From: an uncultured Collinsella sp.
Lineage (GTDB): Bacteria; Actinomycetota; Coriobacteriia; Coriobacteriales; Coriobacteriaceae
Assembly: GCA_900540945.1 (NCBI GenBank)
Contig: UQHQ01000013.1
Span: 1 to 45,395 of the forward strand
Length of the DNA stretch: 45,395 bases
Reading direction: 5' to 3'
The notes under the pieces were generated by a model. It was not told the DNA's origin. It worked only from the letters and a program-made list of their open reading frames with translations, and did no database searches. Positions 33,164-42,474 of this stretch are shown here, in pieces. A program made the position numbers and the translations under genes. How positions within the stretch are numbered: position 1 is the stretch's first letter; the number at the start of each line of letters is the position of its first letter.

Positions 33164-34606
33164 ATGGACCAGAACGTACCCGCATACGCCGCCGAGGTGG
33201 CCGACTACGGGCGCAGCCGCGACCCCGAGCCGGGTGAGGGCGCGCTCGTTAAAAACGTGCGTCCCGAATCGCCCGCATGGGATGTGGGTATCGAGCCGGG
33301 CATGCGTGTGCTTACGGTCAACGGCGAGCAGCTGACCGATATGATCGTGTGGCTCTGGGAGGCAGATGACGACACCGTCGAGCTAGAGGTATTCGACCCG
33401 CGCGACGGCACCGTCACCCCTGTTGAGCTCGATCGCTTTCCCGGCGAGGACTGGGGTCTGGAGTTCGATGGCCCCATCTTCGATGGCATGCGTACCTGCG
33501 TAAACGCCTGCGTGTTCTGCTTTATGACGATGCTGCCCAAGGGCGGTCGCTCCACGCTCTACATCCGCGACGACGACTATCGCCTGAGCTTTTTGCAGGG
33601 CAACTTTGTCACGTTGACCAACCTCACCGACGAAGATGTTCAAAACGTCATCCAACGCAACATGAGCCCCATGAACGTGTCGGTCCATGCCGTAAGCCCC
33701 GATGTCCGCCGCCGCATGATGGGCCGCAACGCCCAGCGCGGCATGGACGTGCTCGAGACCATCATGGCCGCCGGCATCGAGATCCACGCCCAGATTGTGT
33801 TGTGCCCCGGCATGAACGACGGCGAGGAGCTGCAAAAGACTCTGCGCTTTTGCGAGGAGCACGAGCAGATCACGAGCCTGGGCATCGTGCCGCTGGGCTT
33901 TACCAAGCACCAGAATCGCTTTACCTGGTCCTACAGCGACAAGCCCGAGCTCGCGCGCGAGACCATCGCCATGATCCGACCCTTCCAGGACCGTGCCTTC
34001 GAGCGCTTTGGCCGCCACACCTTCCAGATGAGCGACGAGTTCTATCTGGACGCCGGCATCGAGCCGCCCGAGGCCGACTTTTACGACGGCTACCCGCAGT
34101 ACTACGACGGCATCGGCATGATCCGCTCCTATCTGGACGAGACCGACGACGTGATCGACGCGAATGCCGAGCGCCTGTGCTGCGTTCGCGAGGCTATCGC
34201 AGTCCGTGGCCAGCGCCTGCTGTGCCTCTCGGGCGCCAGCGCGCGCGATACGGTGGCGCGTTTTGTGGAATCACCGCAGGGCCTTGCCGGTACCGTCACG
34301 GCCATCAAAAACCGCTACTTTGGTGGCAACGTGGATGTGACCGGCCTCATCGTCGCCTGCGACATCTTGGAACAGCTGCCGCAGGACCTGTCGGGGGTTA
34401 TGCTCTTTGTGCCTAAGCTTATGTTCAACGCCGACGGAATGACTCTTGACGAGTATCATCGTGACGAATTACTCGCAAGCCTTATCGGCCGCGGCGCCGA
34501 GGTTCATGTGGTGTCGACCATGCCGCATGAGCTGCTCGATACCCTGGAGCACATCCTTGGCATAACGCCCGCCAATTCAACTATTCCCGCTGAACCTACC
34601 CATTAA
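33164..34606 (+). CDS. DUF512-family PDZ and radical-SAM-like iron-sulfur protein
   Basis: 480 residues from ATG 33164, 2 bases after ispH; a longer frame to 32999 overlaps ispH and is rejected. Residues 20-60 form a PDZ-like domain (VKNVRPESPAWDVGIEPGMRVLTVNG). The cysteine motif CVNACVFC (C112, C116, C119) is the CX3CX2C of radical SAM enzymes, followed by LYIRDDDYRLSFLQGNFVTLTNL. The C-terminal DUF512 part starts near residue 270. The role is not known to me; the gene is usually found beside der. Confidence 0.88.
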   Translation: MDQNVPAYAAEVADYGRSRDPEPGEGALVKNVRPESPAWDVGIEPGMRVLTVNGEQLTDMIVWLWEADDDTVELEVFDPRDGTVTPVELDRFPGEDWGLEFDGPIFDGMRTCVNACVFCFMTMLPKGGRSTLYIRDDDYRLSFLQGNFVTLTNLTDEDVQNVIQRNMSPMNVSVHAVSPDVRRRMMGRNAQRGMDVLETIMAAGIEIHAQIVLCPGMNDGEELQKTLRFCEEHEQITSLGIVPLGFTKHQNRFTWSYSDKPELARETIAMIRPFQDRAFERFGRHTFQMSDEFYLDAGIEPPEADFYDGYPQYYDGIGMIRSYLDETDDVIDANAERLCCVREAIAVRGQRLLCLSGASARDTVARFVESPQGLAGTVTAIKNRYFGGNVDVTGLIVACDILEQLPQDLSGVMLFVPKLMFNADGMTLDEYHRDELLASLIGRGAEVHVVSTMPHELLDTLEHILGITPANSTIPAEPTH

Positions 34607-34616
34607 AGGAGAGCAG

Positions 34617-35951
34617 ATGAAACCTATCGTCGCCGTCGTCGGACGCCCCAACGTGGGCAAGTCCACGCTCGTTAACCGCCTGGCCCAGACCTCGGACGCC
34701 ATCGTCCACGAGTCCCGCGGCGTCACGCGCGACCGCTCGTATCACACGGCCGATTGGAACGGTCGCGAGTTCACCATCGTCGACACGGGCGGTATCGAGC
34801 CGCTCAAGAGCGATGACGTCTTTGCCACGTCCATCCGCGACCAGGCCCTCGCCGCCGCCGAGGAAGCTGCCGTCATCCTGTTTGTGGTCGATGGCCGCAC
34901 CGGCGTTACCGAGGAGGACGAGTCGGTCGCCCGCATGCTCAAGCGCTGCAACAAGCCGGTCTTTCTGCTGGTGAACAAGCTCGACAACCCCGATCGCGAG
35001 AATGACAACATCTGGGAGTTCTATTCCCTCGGCATCGGCGAGCCCACGCCGCTCTCGGCCCTGCACGGCCACGGCACGGGCGACCTGCTCGACGACATCG
35101 TAGCCCTGCTTCCGGAGGAAGAGGACGAGGTCGCCGACGCGTTCCCCGATGCGCTGAACGTCGCCATCATCGGCCGCCCAAACGCCGGTAAGTCCTCGCT
35201 GTTCAACCGTATCCTGGGCGCCGACCGCTCCATCGTGTCCAACATCGCCGGCACCACGCGCGATGCTATCGACACCGTCGTCGAGCGCAACAGCAAGCAC
35301 TACCGCATGGTCGACACCGCGGGCATTCGCAAGAAGAGCACCGTGTATGAGAACATCGAGTACTACTCCATGGTCCGCGGCCTGCGTGCCATCGATCGCG
35401 CCGATGTGGCGCTGCTCGTCGTCGACGCCTCCGTGGGCGTCACCGAGCAGGATCAGAAGGTCATGGGCTTGGCCATCGAGCGCGGCTGCGCCATCGTGGT
35501 GCTGCTCAACAAGTGGGACCTGCTCGACGATGACCGCAAGCGTGAGGCCTGCATGGAGACCGTCGACCGCCGTTTGGGCGTCATGGCTCCCTGGGCCCAG
35601 TACCTGCGCATCTCGGCCCTGACCGGCCGCAGCGTGGAGAAGATCTGGGCGATGGTCGACGCTGCCGAGAAGACGCGCTCGCAAAAGATCAGCACCTCGC
35701 GCCTCAACACGTTCCTCACCGACCTGCGCGAGTTCGGCCACACCGTGGTGGACGGCAAGCGCCGCCTGCGCATGCACTACGTGACCCAGACGGGCGTCAA
35801 CCCGCCGACGTTCACGTTCTTCGTCAACCACAGCGACCTGGTCAACGACACCTACCAGCGCTACGTGGAGAACCGCATGCGCTCGACCTTCGATTTTGCC
35901 GGCACGCCCATTCGACTCTTCTTTAGGAAGAAGGAGCAAAAGGATGCATAA
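34617..35951 (+). CDS. der: Ribosome assembly GTPase Der (EngA)
   Basis: 444 residues with two GTPase domains in a row. G1 motifs are GRPNVGKS (near 8-15) and GRPNAGKS (near 185-192); G3 DTGGIE and DTAGIR; G4 NKLD and NKWD. A KH-like C-terminal domain ends in RYVENRMRSTFDFAGTPIRLFFRKK. It acts in 50S subunit assembly. plsY starts within its last codons. Confidence 0.97.
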   Translation: MKPIVAVVGRPNVGKSTLVNRLAQTSDAIVHESRGVTRDRSYHTADWNGREFTIVDTGGIEPLKSDDVFATSIRDQALAAAEEAAVILFVVDGRTGVTEEDESVARMLKRCNKPVFLLVNKLDNPDRENDNIWEFYSLGIGEPTPLSALHGHGTGDLLDDIVALLPEEEDEVADAFPDALNVAIIGRPNAGKSSLFNRILGADRSIVSNIAGTTRDAIDTVVERNSKHYRMVDTAGIRKKSTVYENIEYYSMVRGLRAIDRADVALLVVDASVGVTEQDQKVMGLAIERGCAIVVLLNKWDLLDDDRKREACMETVDRRLGVMAPWAQYLRISALTGRSVEKIWAMVDAAEKTRSQKISTSRLNTFLTDLREFGHTVVDGKRRLRMHYVTQTGVNPPTFTFFVNHSDLVNDTYQRYVENRMRSTFDFAGTPIRLFFRKKEQKDA

Positions 35952-36627
35952 TCCGATTCTGCTGACCGCCATCTGCGCCTTGGTCTCGTTCTTTATCGGA
36001 GCGATTCCGTTTGGCCTGATCCTGGGCCACGTGTTCAACCACACGGACATTCGCAAAGCGGGCTCCGGCAACATCGGCACCACCAACGCGCTGCGCGTGG
36101 CCGGCCCCAAGGTGGCCGCACTCACGCTGCTGCTTGACTGCCTGAAGGGCGCCATCTGCGTCCTTATCGCCCGTCCGCTCATCGCGAGCGTGGGCTATGG
36201 TTTTCCGCCGAACATCATGGCGCCTGGAGCCCCCGGCGACTGGATGCTCGGTGTCATCTGCCTGGCGGCCGTGTGGGGCCACATCTTCTCGCCGTACCTC
36301 AACTTCCACGGCGGCAAGGGCATCGCGGTTGGTCTGGGCGTCATCCTCGCCTGGTACTGGCCCATTGGCCTGTCGCTGCTGGGCATGTTTATCGTGGCCG
36401 TCGCCATCACCAAGTTTGTGTCGGTGGGCTCGCTTGCCGCGGCCATCGGTCTTCCCATCGCCGCCTGCGCGGTCTTTCCGTACAGCAGCCTGGGCCTTAA
36501 GTTTTGCATGGCGATGATCGGCATCACCGTGGTGTGGGCCCATCGCGCGAACATCAAAAAGCTCATGACCGGTAAGGAGTCCAAGCTCTCGTTTACCAAG
36601 CGCGTCACCGAGCCCGACGATAAGTAG
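35944..36627 (+). CDS. plsY: Acyl-phosphate:glycerol-3-phosphate acyltransferase
   Basis: 227 residues from ATG 35944, overlapping der by 8 bases, with AGGAG upstream. A membrane protein with about five segments. Family motifs: GSGNIGTTNALRV near residue 42, then FHGGKGIAVGLG and a third around WAHRANIKKL. It moves acyl from acyl-phosphate to glycerol-3-phosphate, the first step of phospholipid synthesis; gpsA next to it supplies the substrate. Confidence 0.95.
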   Translation: MHNPILLTAICALVSFFIGAIPFGLILGHVFNHTDIRKAGSGNIGTTNALRVAGPKVAALTLLLDCLKGAICVLIARPLIASVGYGFPPNIMAPGAPGDWMLGVICLAAVWGHIFSPYLNFHGGKGIAVGLGVILAWYWPIGLSLLGMFIVAVAITKFVSVGSLAAAIGLPIAACAVFPYSSLGLKFCMAMIGITVVWAHRANIKKLMTGKESKLSFTKRVTEPDDK

Positions 36628-36636
36628 GAGAGAGTC

Positions 36637-37644
36637 ATGAATGTTGCGCTGATTGGCTCTGGCTCTTGGGGAACCGCCGTCGCCGGCCTTGCCGCCGCGC
36701 GAGCCGAGCGCGTGACCATGTGGGCCCACAGCGAGCAGACGGCCGCCGGCATTAACGGCGAGCACCGCAACCCGCGCTATCTGGTGGGATACGAGCTGCC
36801 GGACAACGTGGTGGCAACGACCGAGCTCACCCAGGCGCTCAACGGTGCCGATGCGATCATCATTGCCGTGCCCTCCACGCACTTGCGCGACGTGTGCCAT
36901 CGGGCAGCGCCGTTTATCGATCTCGAAACTCCGGTCCTGTGTCTCACCAAGGGCATCGAGCCCGAGTCCGGCCTGCTCATGAGCGAGGTCATCGCCAGCG
37001 AGATCGGCAACGATCGGCGCGTGGCGGCGCTCTCGGGACCCAACCATGCCGAGGAGATCTGCCGCGGCGGACTTTCTGCCGCCGTCATCGCCAGCGAAGA
37101 CCCGCAGATAGGGGAGACCTTTAAGGACCTGCTCCTATCCACGGCCTTCCGCATCTACCTGTCGCAGGACATGACCGGCGTCGAGGTATGCGGCGCCATG
37201 AAAAACGTCATCGCCATCGTGTGCGGCATCTCCGCCGGCACCGGCGCGGGCGACAACACGCTCGCCCTTATCATGACGCGCGGTCTGGCCGAGATCAGCC
37301 GACTGGTGCATGCCCGCGGCGGGCAGGCCATGACTTGCATGGGCCTTGCCGGCATGGGCGACCTCATCGCCACCTGTACCTCGGAGCATTCGCGCAACCG
37401 CACCTTTGGCTACGAGTTTGCCCACGGCGTGTCGCTCGACGAGTACCAGGCACGCACGCATATGGTGGTCGAGGGCGCCGTCGCGGCCCGCAGCGTCAGC
37501 GAGCTCGCCCGTTCACTGGGCGTAGACATTCCGCTCACCTTTGCCGTGGAGCAAACGCTCTACAACGGTGTTACTTTGGATAGGGCGCTCGAAATTCTCA
37601 CCGACCGTGTCCCATCGCAAGAGTTCTACGGACTCACCGACTAG
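36637..37644 (+). CDS. gpsA: Glycerol-3-phosphate dehydrogenase [NAD(P)+]
   Basis: 335 residues. NAD(P) motif GSGSWGTAVAG (7-17), LTKGIEPESG, LSGPNHAEEI, and the catalytic lysine in CGAMKNVIAI. The segment near TRGLAEI is normal, though the usual NAKAAL reads DNTLAL. It reduces dihydroxyacetone phosphate to glycerol-3-phosphate, used by plsY just upstream. Confidence 0.95.
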   Translation: MNVALIGSGSWGTAVAGLAAARAERVTMWAHSEQTAAGINGEHRNPRYLVGYELPDNVVATTELTQALNGADAIIIAVPSTHLRDVCHRAAPFIDLETPVLCLTKGIEPESGLLMSEVIASEIGNDRRVAALSGPNHAEEICRGGLSAAVIASEDPQIGETFKDLLLSTAFRIYLSQDMTGVEVCGAMKNVIAIVCGISAGTGAGDNTLALIMTRGLAEISRLVHARGGQAMTCMGLAGMGDLIATCTSEHSRNRTFGYEFAHGVSLDEYQARTHMVVEGAVAARSVSELARSLGVDIPLTFAVEQTLYNGVTLDRALEILTDRVPSQEFYGLTD

Positions 37645-37662
37645 TGCAGAAAGGCTACTACC

Positions 37663-38334
37663 ATGTGTTCCATTAAAATCGCTCCGTCCATCCTTTCGGC
37701 CGATATGGCCAACCTTAAGGGCGACCTCGACAAGATCGCCGGTGCCGACTTTGTGCACTTCGACGTGATGGACGGTCACTTTACCGGCAACCTCACCTTT
37801 GGCGTCGATATCCTCAAGGCCGTCAAGCGCTCCACCGACGTGCCGGTCGACGCGCACCTCATGGTGTCGAACCCCGACGAGACCGTCGATTGGTACGCCG
37901 ACGCCGGTGCCGATATGATCACCGTTCACTACGAGGCCTCCACGCACCTGCACCGCACGCTCACGCACCTGCAGCAGCGCGGCGTCAAGGCCGGCGTGGT
38001 GCTCAACCCCGCAACGCCTGTCTGCGTGCTCGAGAGCATCATCGAGGTCGTCGATATCGTGCTGCTGATGAGTGTGAACCCGGGCTTTGGCGGCCAGAGC
38101 TTTATCCCGGGCACCATCGCTAAGCTCCACGAGCTCAAGGCCATGTGCGAGCGCCACGGCGTGTCGCCCATGATCGAGGTCGACGGCGGCATCTCTTCCA
38201 AGAACATCGCCGAGGTCGTCAAGGCCGGCGCCGATGTCCTGGTGGCCGGTTCCGCCGTATTTAAGTCCGAAGATCCCGCTGCCGAGGTTGCGCTGCTGCA
38301 AAAGCTAGGCAACGAGGCTGCACAGGAGGCATAA
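37663..38334 (+). CDS. rpe: Ribulose-phosphate 3-epimerase
   Basis: 223 residues. TIM-barrel motifs IAPSILSADMANL, HFDVMDGHFTGNLTFG, DAHLMV, MSVNPGFGGQSFI and EVDGGISSKN, then ADVLVAGSAVF. The metal ligands H, D, H and D are in place. It interconverts ribulose 5-phosphate and xylulose 5-phosphate. Confidence 0.97.
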   Translation: MCSIKIAPSILSADMANLKGDLDKIAGADFVHFDVMDGHFTGNLTFGVDILKAVKRSTDVPVDAHLMVSNPDETVDWYADAGADMITVHYEASTHLHRTLTHLQQRGVKAGVVLNPATPVCVLESIIEVVDIVLLMSVNPGFGGQSFIPGTIAKLHELKAMCERHGVSPMIEVDGGISSKNIAEVVKAGADVLVAGSAVFKSEDPAAEVALLQKLGNEAAQEA

Positions 38335-38340
38335 ACCCTT

Positions 38341-39519
38341 ATGACCGCAGGTCAAAACCGCATACCCGTGAATCTTGACTATGCCGCCTCGACGCCCATG
38401 CGCGCCGAGGCGCTCCTTGCGCAGCGTGAGTACGACGATAGCGAGCTTGCGGGCGTCAACCCCAACTCTCTGCACTCACTCGGCCGCAAGGCTGCCGCGC
38501 GTCTGGAAGTCGCTCGTCGCGAGATCGCCCGTAGCTTTGGCGCGCGCGTCCGCCCGTCCGAAATCGTCCTGACCAACGGCGGCACCGAGGCCAACCAGCT
38601 GGCACTGCTCGGTCTTGCCGAAGGCGCTCGCCAGCGCGACCGCAAGCGTAACCGCGTGATCGTATCTGCCATCGAGCACGATTCGATCCTGGACAACCTG
38701 CCGCTGCTGCGTGCCGCCGGCTTTACCGTCGACCTGGTGCAGCCCTGCCGTGCGGGCTACATCGAGCCTGCCGCGCTGAGTGACTTGCTCGGCGACGACG
38801 TCGCGCTCGTGAGCATCATGGCCGCAAACAACGAGACAGGCGTGGTGCAGCCCATCCGCGAGCTAGCCACGGCCGCGCATACCGAGGGCGCCCTGTTCCA
38901 CACCGACGCCATCCAGGGCTATCTGCACATTCCGCTCGATGCCAGCGAGTTGGGCGTCGATGCCATGTCCGTTGCCGCACACAAAATTGGCGGTCCTGTG
39001 GCATCCGGCGCGCTCTACGTTAAGACCCGCACGCCGCTGCGCCCCCGCATCTTTGGCGGCGGACAGGAAGCCGGACGTCGCGCCGGCACGCAGGACCTGC
39101 GCACGCAGCTGGCCTTTGCCGCTGCCGCTCGCACGCTCGCGCCCCATGTGGCCCAGGAGCGCGAGAAGCTGCAAACCCTTTCCGACAAGCTCTACGCCAC
39201 GCTTACGGCCCATCCGCGCATTCACGCCACCATGGGCGACTACACGCAGGCCGACCGTCTGCCCGGCATGGTATCGATCTACATTGACGGCATGGACTCC
39301 GAGGAGCTTATCATCAAGCTCGACGCCGCCGGCTTTGAGGTGTCGGCAGGCTCGGCATGCTCGAGCGGCAGCATGGACCCCAGCCACGTATTGAGCGCGA
39401 TGGGCATTGGCCGCGAGCAGGCGCTGGGCGCACTGCGCATTTCCTTCGATGACCGCGTGAATCCGGGCGATCTGGACGACTTTGCCCAGACGCTACTCTC
39501 GATCGTAGGTGCCGCATGA
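38341..39519 (+). CDS. Cysteine desulfurase (IscS/NifS family)
   Basis: 392 residues, 6 bases after rpe. It starts VNLDYAASTPMR, has the PLP lysine K215 in SVAAHKIGGPVASGALYV and the active cysteine C340 in SAGSACSSGSMDPSHVL. GGGQEAGRRAGTQD is typical of the IscS/NifS group. It removes sulfur from cysteine for Fe-S cluster assembly or tRNA thiolation. No iscU or mnmA is in the window, so the acceptor is unknown. The stop overlaps the Nif3-like gene (ATGA). Confidence 0.95.
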   Translation: MTAGQNRIPVNLDYAASTPMRAEALLAQREYDDSELAGVNPNSLHSLGRKAAARLEVARREIARSFGARVRPSEIVLTNGGTEANQLALLGLAEGARQRDRKRNRVIVSAIEHDSILDNLPLLRAAGFTVDLVQPCRAGYIEPAALSDLLGDDVALVSIMAANNETGVVQPIRELATAAHTEGALFHTDAIQGYLHIPLDASELGVDAMSVAAHKIGGPVASGALYVKTRTPLRPRIFGGGQEAGRRAGTQDLRTQLAFAAAARTLAPHVAQEREKLQTLSDKLYATLTAHPRIHATMGDYTQADRLPGMVSIYIDGMDSEELIIKLDAAGFEVSAGSACSSGSMDPSHVLSAMGIGREQALGALRISFDDRVNPGDLDDFAQTLLSIVGAA

Positions 39520-40325
39520 TCGTCGCCGAGCTTGAACGTGTGCTGCTGGCGCGCTATCCCAAGGCAGACGCCGAGGGCTGGGATCATGTTGGGCTATCTG
39601 TGGGAGATCCCGCTGCAAAGATCACCGGTGTTGCCTGCGCGCTCGACGCGACCGAGGCCAACGTGCGCCGCGCCTTGGAAGCCGGTGCCAACGTGTTGCT
39701 CACGCATCATCCCGTCTACATCAAGGCGCCCGAGGCATTTTGCCCGCCCAGCGCGACGCGTCCCCAGTGCAGTGCGGCGCTCTACGAGGCAGCCCGCTGT
39801 GGGGTGAGCATCATCTCGCTCCACACCAACCTTGACCGCTCGCATGAGGCACGTATCTGCCTAAGTACGCTGTTGGACGCCGTGCCCGCAAGCTCGCTGG
39901 AGCACGTGGACGAGTCTGAGCTCACCGGTCTGGGCGCACTCGCGACCCTCCACGACGCCTGCAGCCTGCGTGACCTTGCCAATCGCGCCGCCACGGCCTT
40001 CGGAAGCGACCCCCGCGTGTGGGGCGAGGCCGATCACCCGTGCCGCACCATCGCCATTTTGGGCGGCTCCTTGGGCGACTTTGGAGAGCTCGCCATTGCC
40101 GCCGGTGCGAATGTTGTCGTGACGGGCGAGGCGGGCTACCACGTGGCGCAAGACCTTGCCTTGCGCGGGCTGCCAGTGGTTTTGCTCGGCCACGACCGCT
40201 CCGAGGAGCCGTTCGTTGATATATTGATGAACTCTGCAGTTGACGCCGGGGTCGACCCCCTTCATGCGATTAAAATACTGAACCCTTGCCAATGGTGGAC
40301 TGTGACAAAAGGAGAGAACTTATGA
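39516..40325 (+). CDS. Nif3-like dinuclear metal centre protein
   Basis: 269 residues. LLTHHPVYIKAPEAF holds the two histidines of metal site 1, SLHTNLD the next ligands, and VVTGEAGYHVAQDLALRGLPVVLLGHDRSEEPFV the C-terminal set (E, H, H, E). The family (YbgI/YqfO) is often called a GTP cyclohydrolase I type 2 homologue, but the physiological role is unsettled. Coupled by ATGA overlaps at both ends. Confidence 0.92.
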   Translation: MIVAELERVLLARYPKADAEGWDHVGLSVGDPAAKITGVACALDATEANVRRALEAGANVLLTHHPVYIKAPEAFCPPSATRPQCSAALYEAARCGVSIISLHTNLDRSHEARICLSTLLDAVPASSLEHVDESELTGLGALATLHDACSLRDLANRAATAFGSDPRVWGEADHPCRTIAILGGSLGDFGELAIAAGANVVVTGEAGYHVAQDLALRGLPVVLLGHDRSEEPFVDILMNSAVDAGVDPLHAIKILNPCQWWTVTKGENL

Positions 40326-41041
40326 GCGCCGGCGCTACGCTACTCAGGCTGCAACAGATCGATTTGGAGCTCGCCCGCAACAAGAGCGAACTTGCCAATA
40401 TGCCGGAGCTCAAGGAGCTCGCATCCAAGCGCAAGACCTACGTTAAGCTCAAGGCCGAGATGACCAAGCTCTACGCCCAACGCAAGGACCTGGATATTGA
40501 GCTCGACGATCTCAACACCACCGAGATCCAGACCAATAACGCCATCGAGGCCGCCAAGAAGCGTCACGTCGACGGTTCCGATTACCGCGAGGTGCAGGAC
40601 CTGGAGAACGAGCTTGCCACCCTGGCAAAGCGTCTGGACAAGATCGAGCACACCCGCAAGGATGTCGTTGTCGCCCATAAGGAGGCGCTCGACCGCGAGG
40701 CTCGCGCGCAGGCCATCATCGCCAAATTCGAAGAGGGCGTGAAGGCCGATACCAAGGCCGCCCGCGCCAAGGCCGCCGACCTCCAGGCTCAGATTGACGC
40801 CGCCACCAAGGAGCGCACCGCGCTGGCTGCCACGCTGCCGACCGACGTGCTCACCGACTACGAGCGTCTGCTCAAGCAGTTCCGCGGCCTGGCCGTCGAG
40901 ACCATCCAGGGCAACATTCCCACCATCTGCCACACCGCGCTGCAGGCATCGTCCATGAGCGACCTCAACCACGACGGTAGCGAGATCGCCCACTGCCCGT
41001 ATTGCCACCGTCTGCTGGTGCTTCCCAGCAAGGAAGCTTAA
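40322..41041 (+). CDS. Coiled-coil zinc-ribbon protein with an incomplete first knuckle
   Basis: 239 residues from ATG 40322, overlapping the Nif3 stop. About residues 10-185 are a long antiparallel coiled coil rich in K, E and A. The C-terminus should hold a four-cysteine zinc ribbon. The second pair is present (CPYCHRLL), but the first pair is reduced to one cysteine in TICHTALQ. A histidine next to it could replace the missing ligand. The gene normally sits beside nif3, as here; proposed links are to ribosomes or nucleic acid, without firm proof known to me. Confidence 0.88.
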   Translation: MSAGATLLRLQQIDLELARNKSELANMPELKELASKRKTYVKLKAEMTKLYAQRKDLDIELDDLNTTEIQTNNAIEAAKKRHVDGSDYREVQDLENELATLAKRLDKIEHTRKDVVVAHKEALDREARAQAIIAKFEEGVKADTKAARAKAADLQAQIDAATKERTALAATLPTDVLTDYERLLKQFRGLAVETIQGNIPTICHTALQASSMSDLNHDGSEIAHCPYCHRLLVLPSKEA

Positions 41042-42259
41042 ATGATGACGGCGGCATCCAACAATTCAATGCAACTTGAGGGAAAAACGATCCTGCTGGG
41101 CATTACCGGCGGGATCGCCGCCTATAAGTCGTGCAATATCGTGCGCCTGCTGCAAAAGCGCGGCGCACGCATCAAGGTCGTTATGAGCGAGCATGCCACC
41201 GAGTTTGTAGGCCCGCTCACCTTCCGCGCGCTCACCAACGAGCCGGTCGCTGTAGGTCTGTTCGACGACCCCTCCGACCCCATCCACCACATTTCGCTCG
41301 CGCAGGAGCCCGATCTGGTGGTCGTGGCGCCCGCGACGGCCAATATCATCGCCAAGATGGCAAACGGTATCGCCGATGACCTCATCTCCACCACGCTGCT
41401 TGCCACGCCGCGACCCATCGTGATCGCACCCGCTATGAACAACGGCATGTGGAAGGCGCCGGCGACGCAGGCCAACATGGTCACGTTGCGCGACCGTGGC
41501 GTCCATGTGGTGGGACCCGGCAGTGGCTACCTTGCCTGCGGCGACGTGGACACGGGACGCATGAGCGAGCCCGAGGACATCGTCGAGACCGTCTGTGAGG
41601 TGCTCAACCCCGCGCCTCAGGACCTGGTAGGTAAGCACATCGTGATTACCGCCGGCCCCACGCACGAACCGATAGACCCCGTGCGCTTCATCGGTAACCG
41701 GTCGTCGGGCAAGATGGGCATCGCCCTGGCGGGGGAGGCCGCACGCCGCGGTGCCGAGGTCACGCTGGTATTGGGGCCGACATCGCTCGATGTGCCCAGC
41801 GGCGTGGAGTGCGTGCGCGTGCAGACCGCCGCAGAGATGCTCCAGGCGGCCCTGAGCGCCTTCCAGACGGCCGATGCGGCAATTTGTGCGGCCGCCGTCG
41901 CCGACTACACCCCCGCGGCCCCTGCGGACCATAAGCTCAAAAAGGCCAACGAGCGCCTGGATCGCATCGAACTGGTCGAGACGGTCGATATTTTGGCCGA
42001 GCTCTCGCGCCAGAAGGGCGAGCGATGCGTGATCGGATTTGCGGCCGAGACCGATAACGTTGTCGAGTACGCAGAGCGCAAATTGACCCGCAAGGGGTGC
42101 GATGCAATAATCGCCAACGATGTCTCACGCACCGATTCGGGCTTTGGGACCGACACCAACAAGGCCTGGATCGTGAGTAAAGCGGGTACGCAAGAACTTC
42201 GCGTGCTAACAAAACCCCAGCTCGCAGATACAATTTTGGACTTGCTTCAAAAATTATAA
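41042..42259 (+). CDS. coaBC: Bifunctional phosphopantothenoylcysteine decarboxylase/synthase
   Basis: 405 residues starting right after the previous stop; ATG 41042 or 41045. CoaC half: GITGGIAAYKSCNIVRLL, VAPATANIIAKMANGIADDL, PAMNNGMW and GYLACGDVDTGRM, with the catalytic cysteine. CoaB half from about residue 200: ITAGPTHEPIDPVRFIGNRSSGKMG, AAVADYTPAAP and DHKLKKANE with its key lysines. Two steps of coenzyme A synthesis. Last gene of the block. Confidence 0.97.
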   Translation: MMTAASNNSMQLEGKTILLGITGGIAAYKSCNIVRLLQKRGARIKVVMSEHATEFVGPLTFRALTNEPVAVGLFDDPSDPIHHISLAQEPDLVVVAPATANIIAKMANGIADDLISTTLLATPRPIVIAPAMNNGMWKAPATQANMVTLRDRGVHVVGPGSGYLACGDVDTGRMSEPEDIVETVCEVLNPAPQDLVGKHIVITAGPTHEPIDPVRFIGNRSSGKMGIALAGEAARRGAEVTLVLGPTSLDVPSGVECVRVQTAAEMLQAALSAFQTADAAICAAAVADYTPAAPADHKLKKANERLDRIELVETVDILAELSRQKGERCVIGFAAETDNVVEYAERKLTRKGCDAIIANDVSRTDSGFGTDTNKAWIVSKAGTQELRVLTKPQLADTILDLLQKL

Positions 42260-42267
42260 AAAAGTTC

Positions 42268-42297
42268 TTGCACAAGTCTAAAGTTTCGGGTTAATAT
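42268..42297 (+). promoter_or_regulatory. Promoter of tRNA-Pro
   Basis: TTGCAC (42268-42273), an 18-base spacer, TAATAT (42292-42297); the mature tRNA starts about 42 bases later. Confidence 0.8.
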
Positions 42298-42339
42298 ACT
42301 CCCTGTTGCGAGCGAGAGCAGAGCAACAGACAAAAGCTT

Positions 42340-42416
<77 letters not shown>

Positions 42417-42426
42417 GAAGTTTGCA

Positions 42427-42456
42427 GGTCAGGCACCTAGTGTCTGACCTTTTTTG
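42427..42456 (+). terminator. Terminator after tRNA-Pro
   Basis: A 10-bp stem GGTCAGGCAC/GTGTCTGACC (one G-T pair) with loop CTA, then TTTTTTG. Confidence 0.9.
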
Positions 42457-42458
42457 TT

Positions 42459-42474
42459 TTAAGCAATTGCTTAA
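42459..42474. promoter_or_regulatory. Perfect 16-base palindrome, possible operator
   Basis: TTAAGCAATTGCTTAA is its own reverse complement, and TTAAGCA occurs again at 42481. This looks like a site for a dimeric regulator such as MarR, but no regulator gene is near, and the downstream gene-free stretch gives no obvious target. Confidence 0.4.

Noticed and set aside
34596..36182. A 528-codon open frame on the minus strand opposite der and plsY (similar long ones at 27124-28674, 30817-31995, 5940-7037 and 4440-5822).
   Set aside because: They mirror GC-rich genes with certain identity; the complement of GC3-biased codons has few stops. Their translations are rich in H, V, G, A, D and L without motifs.
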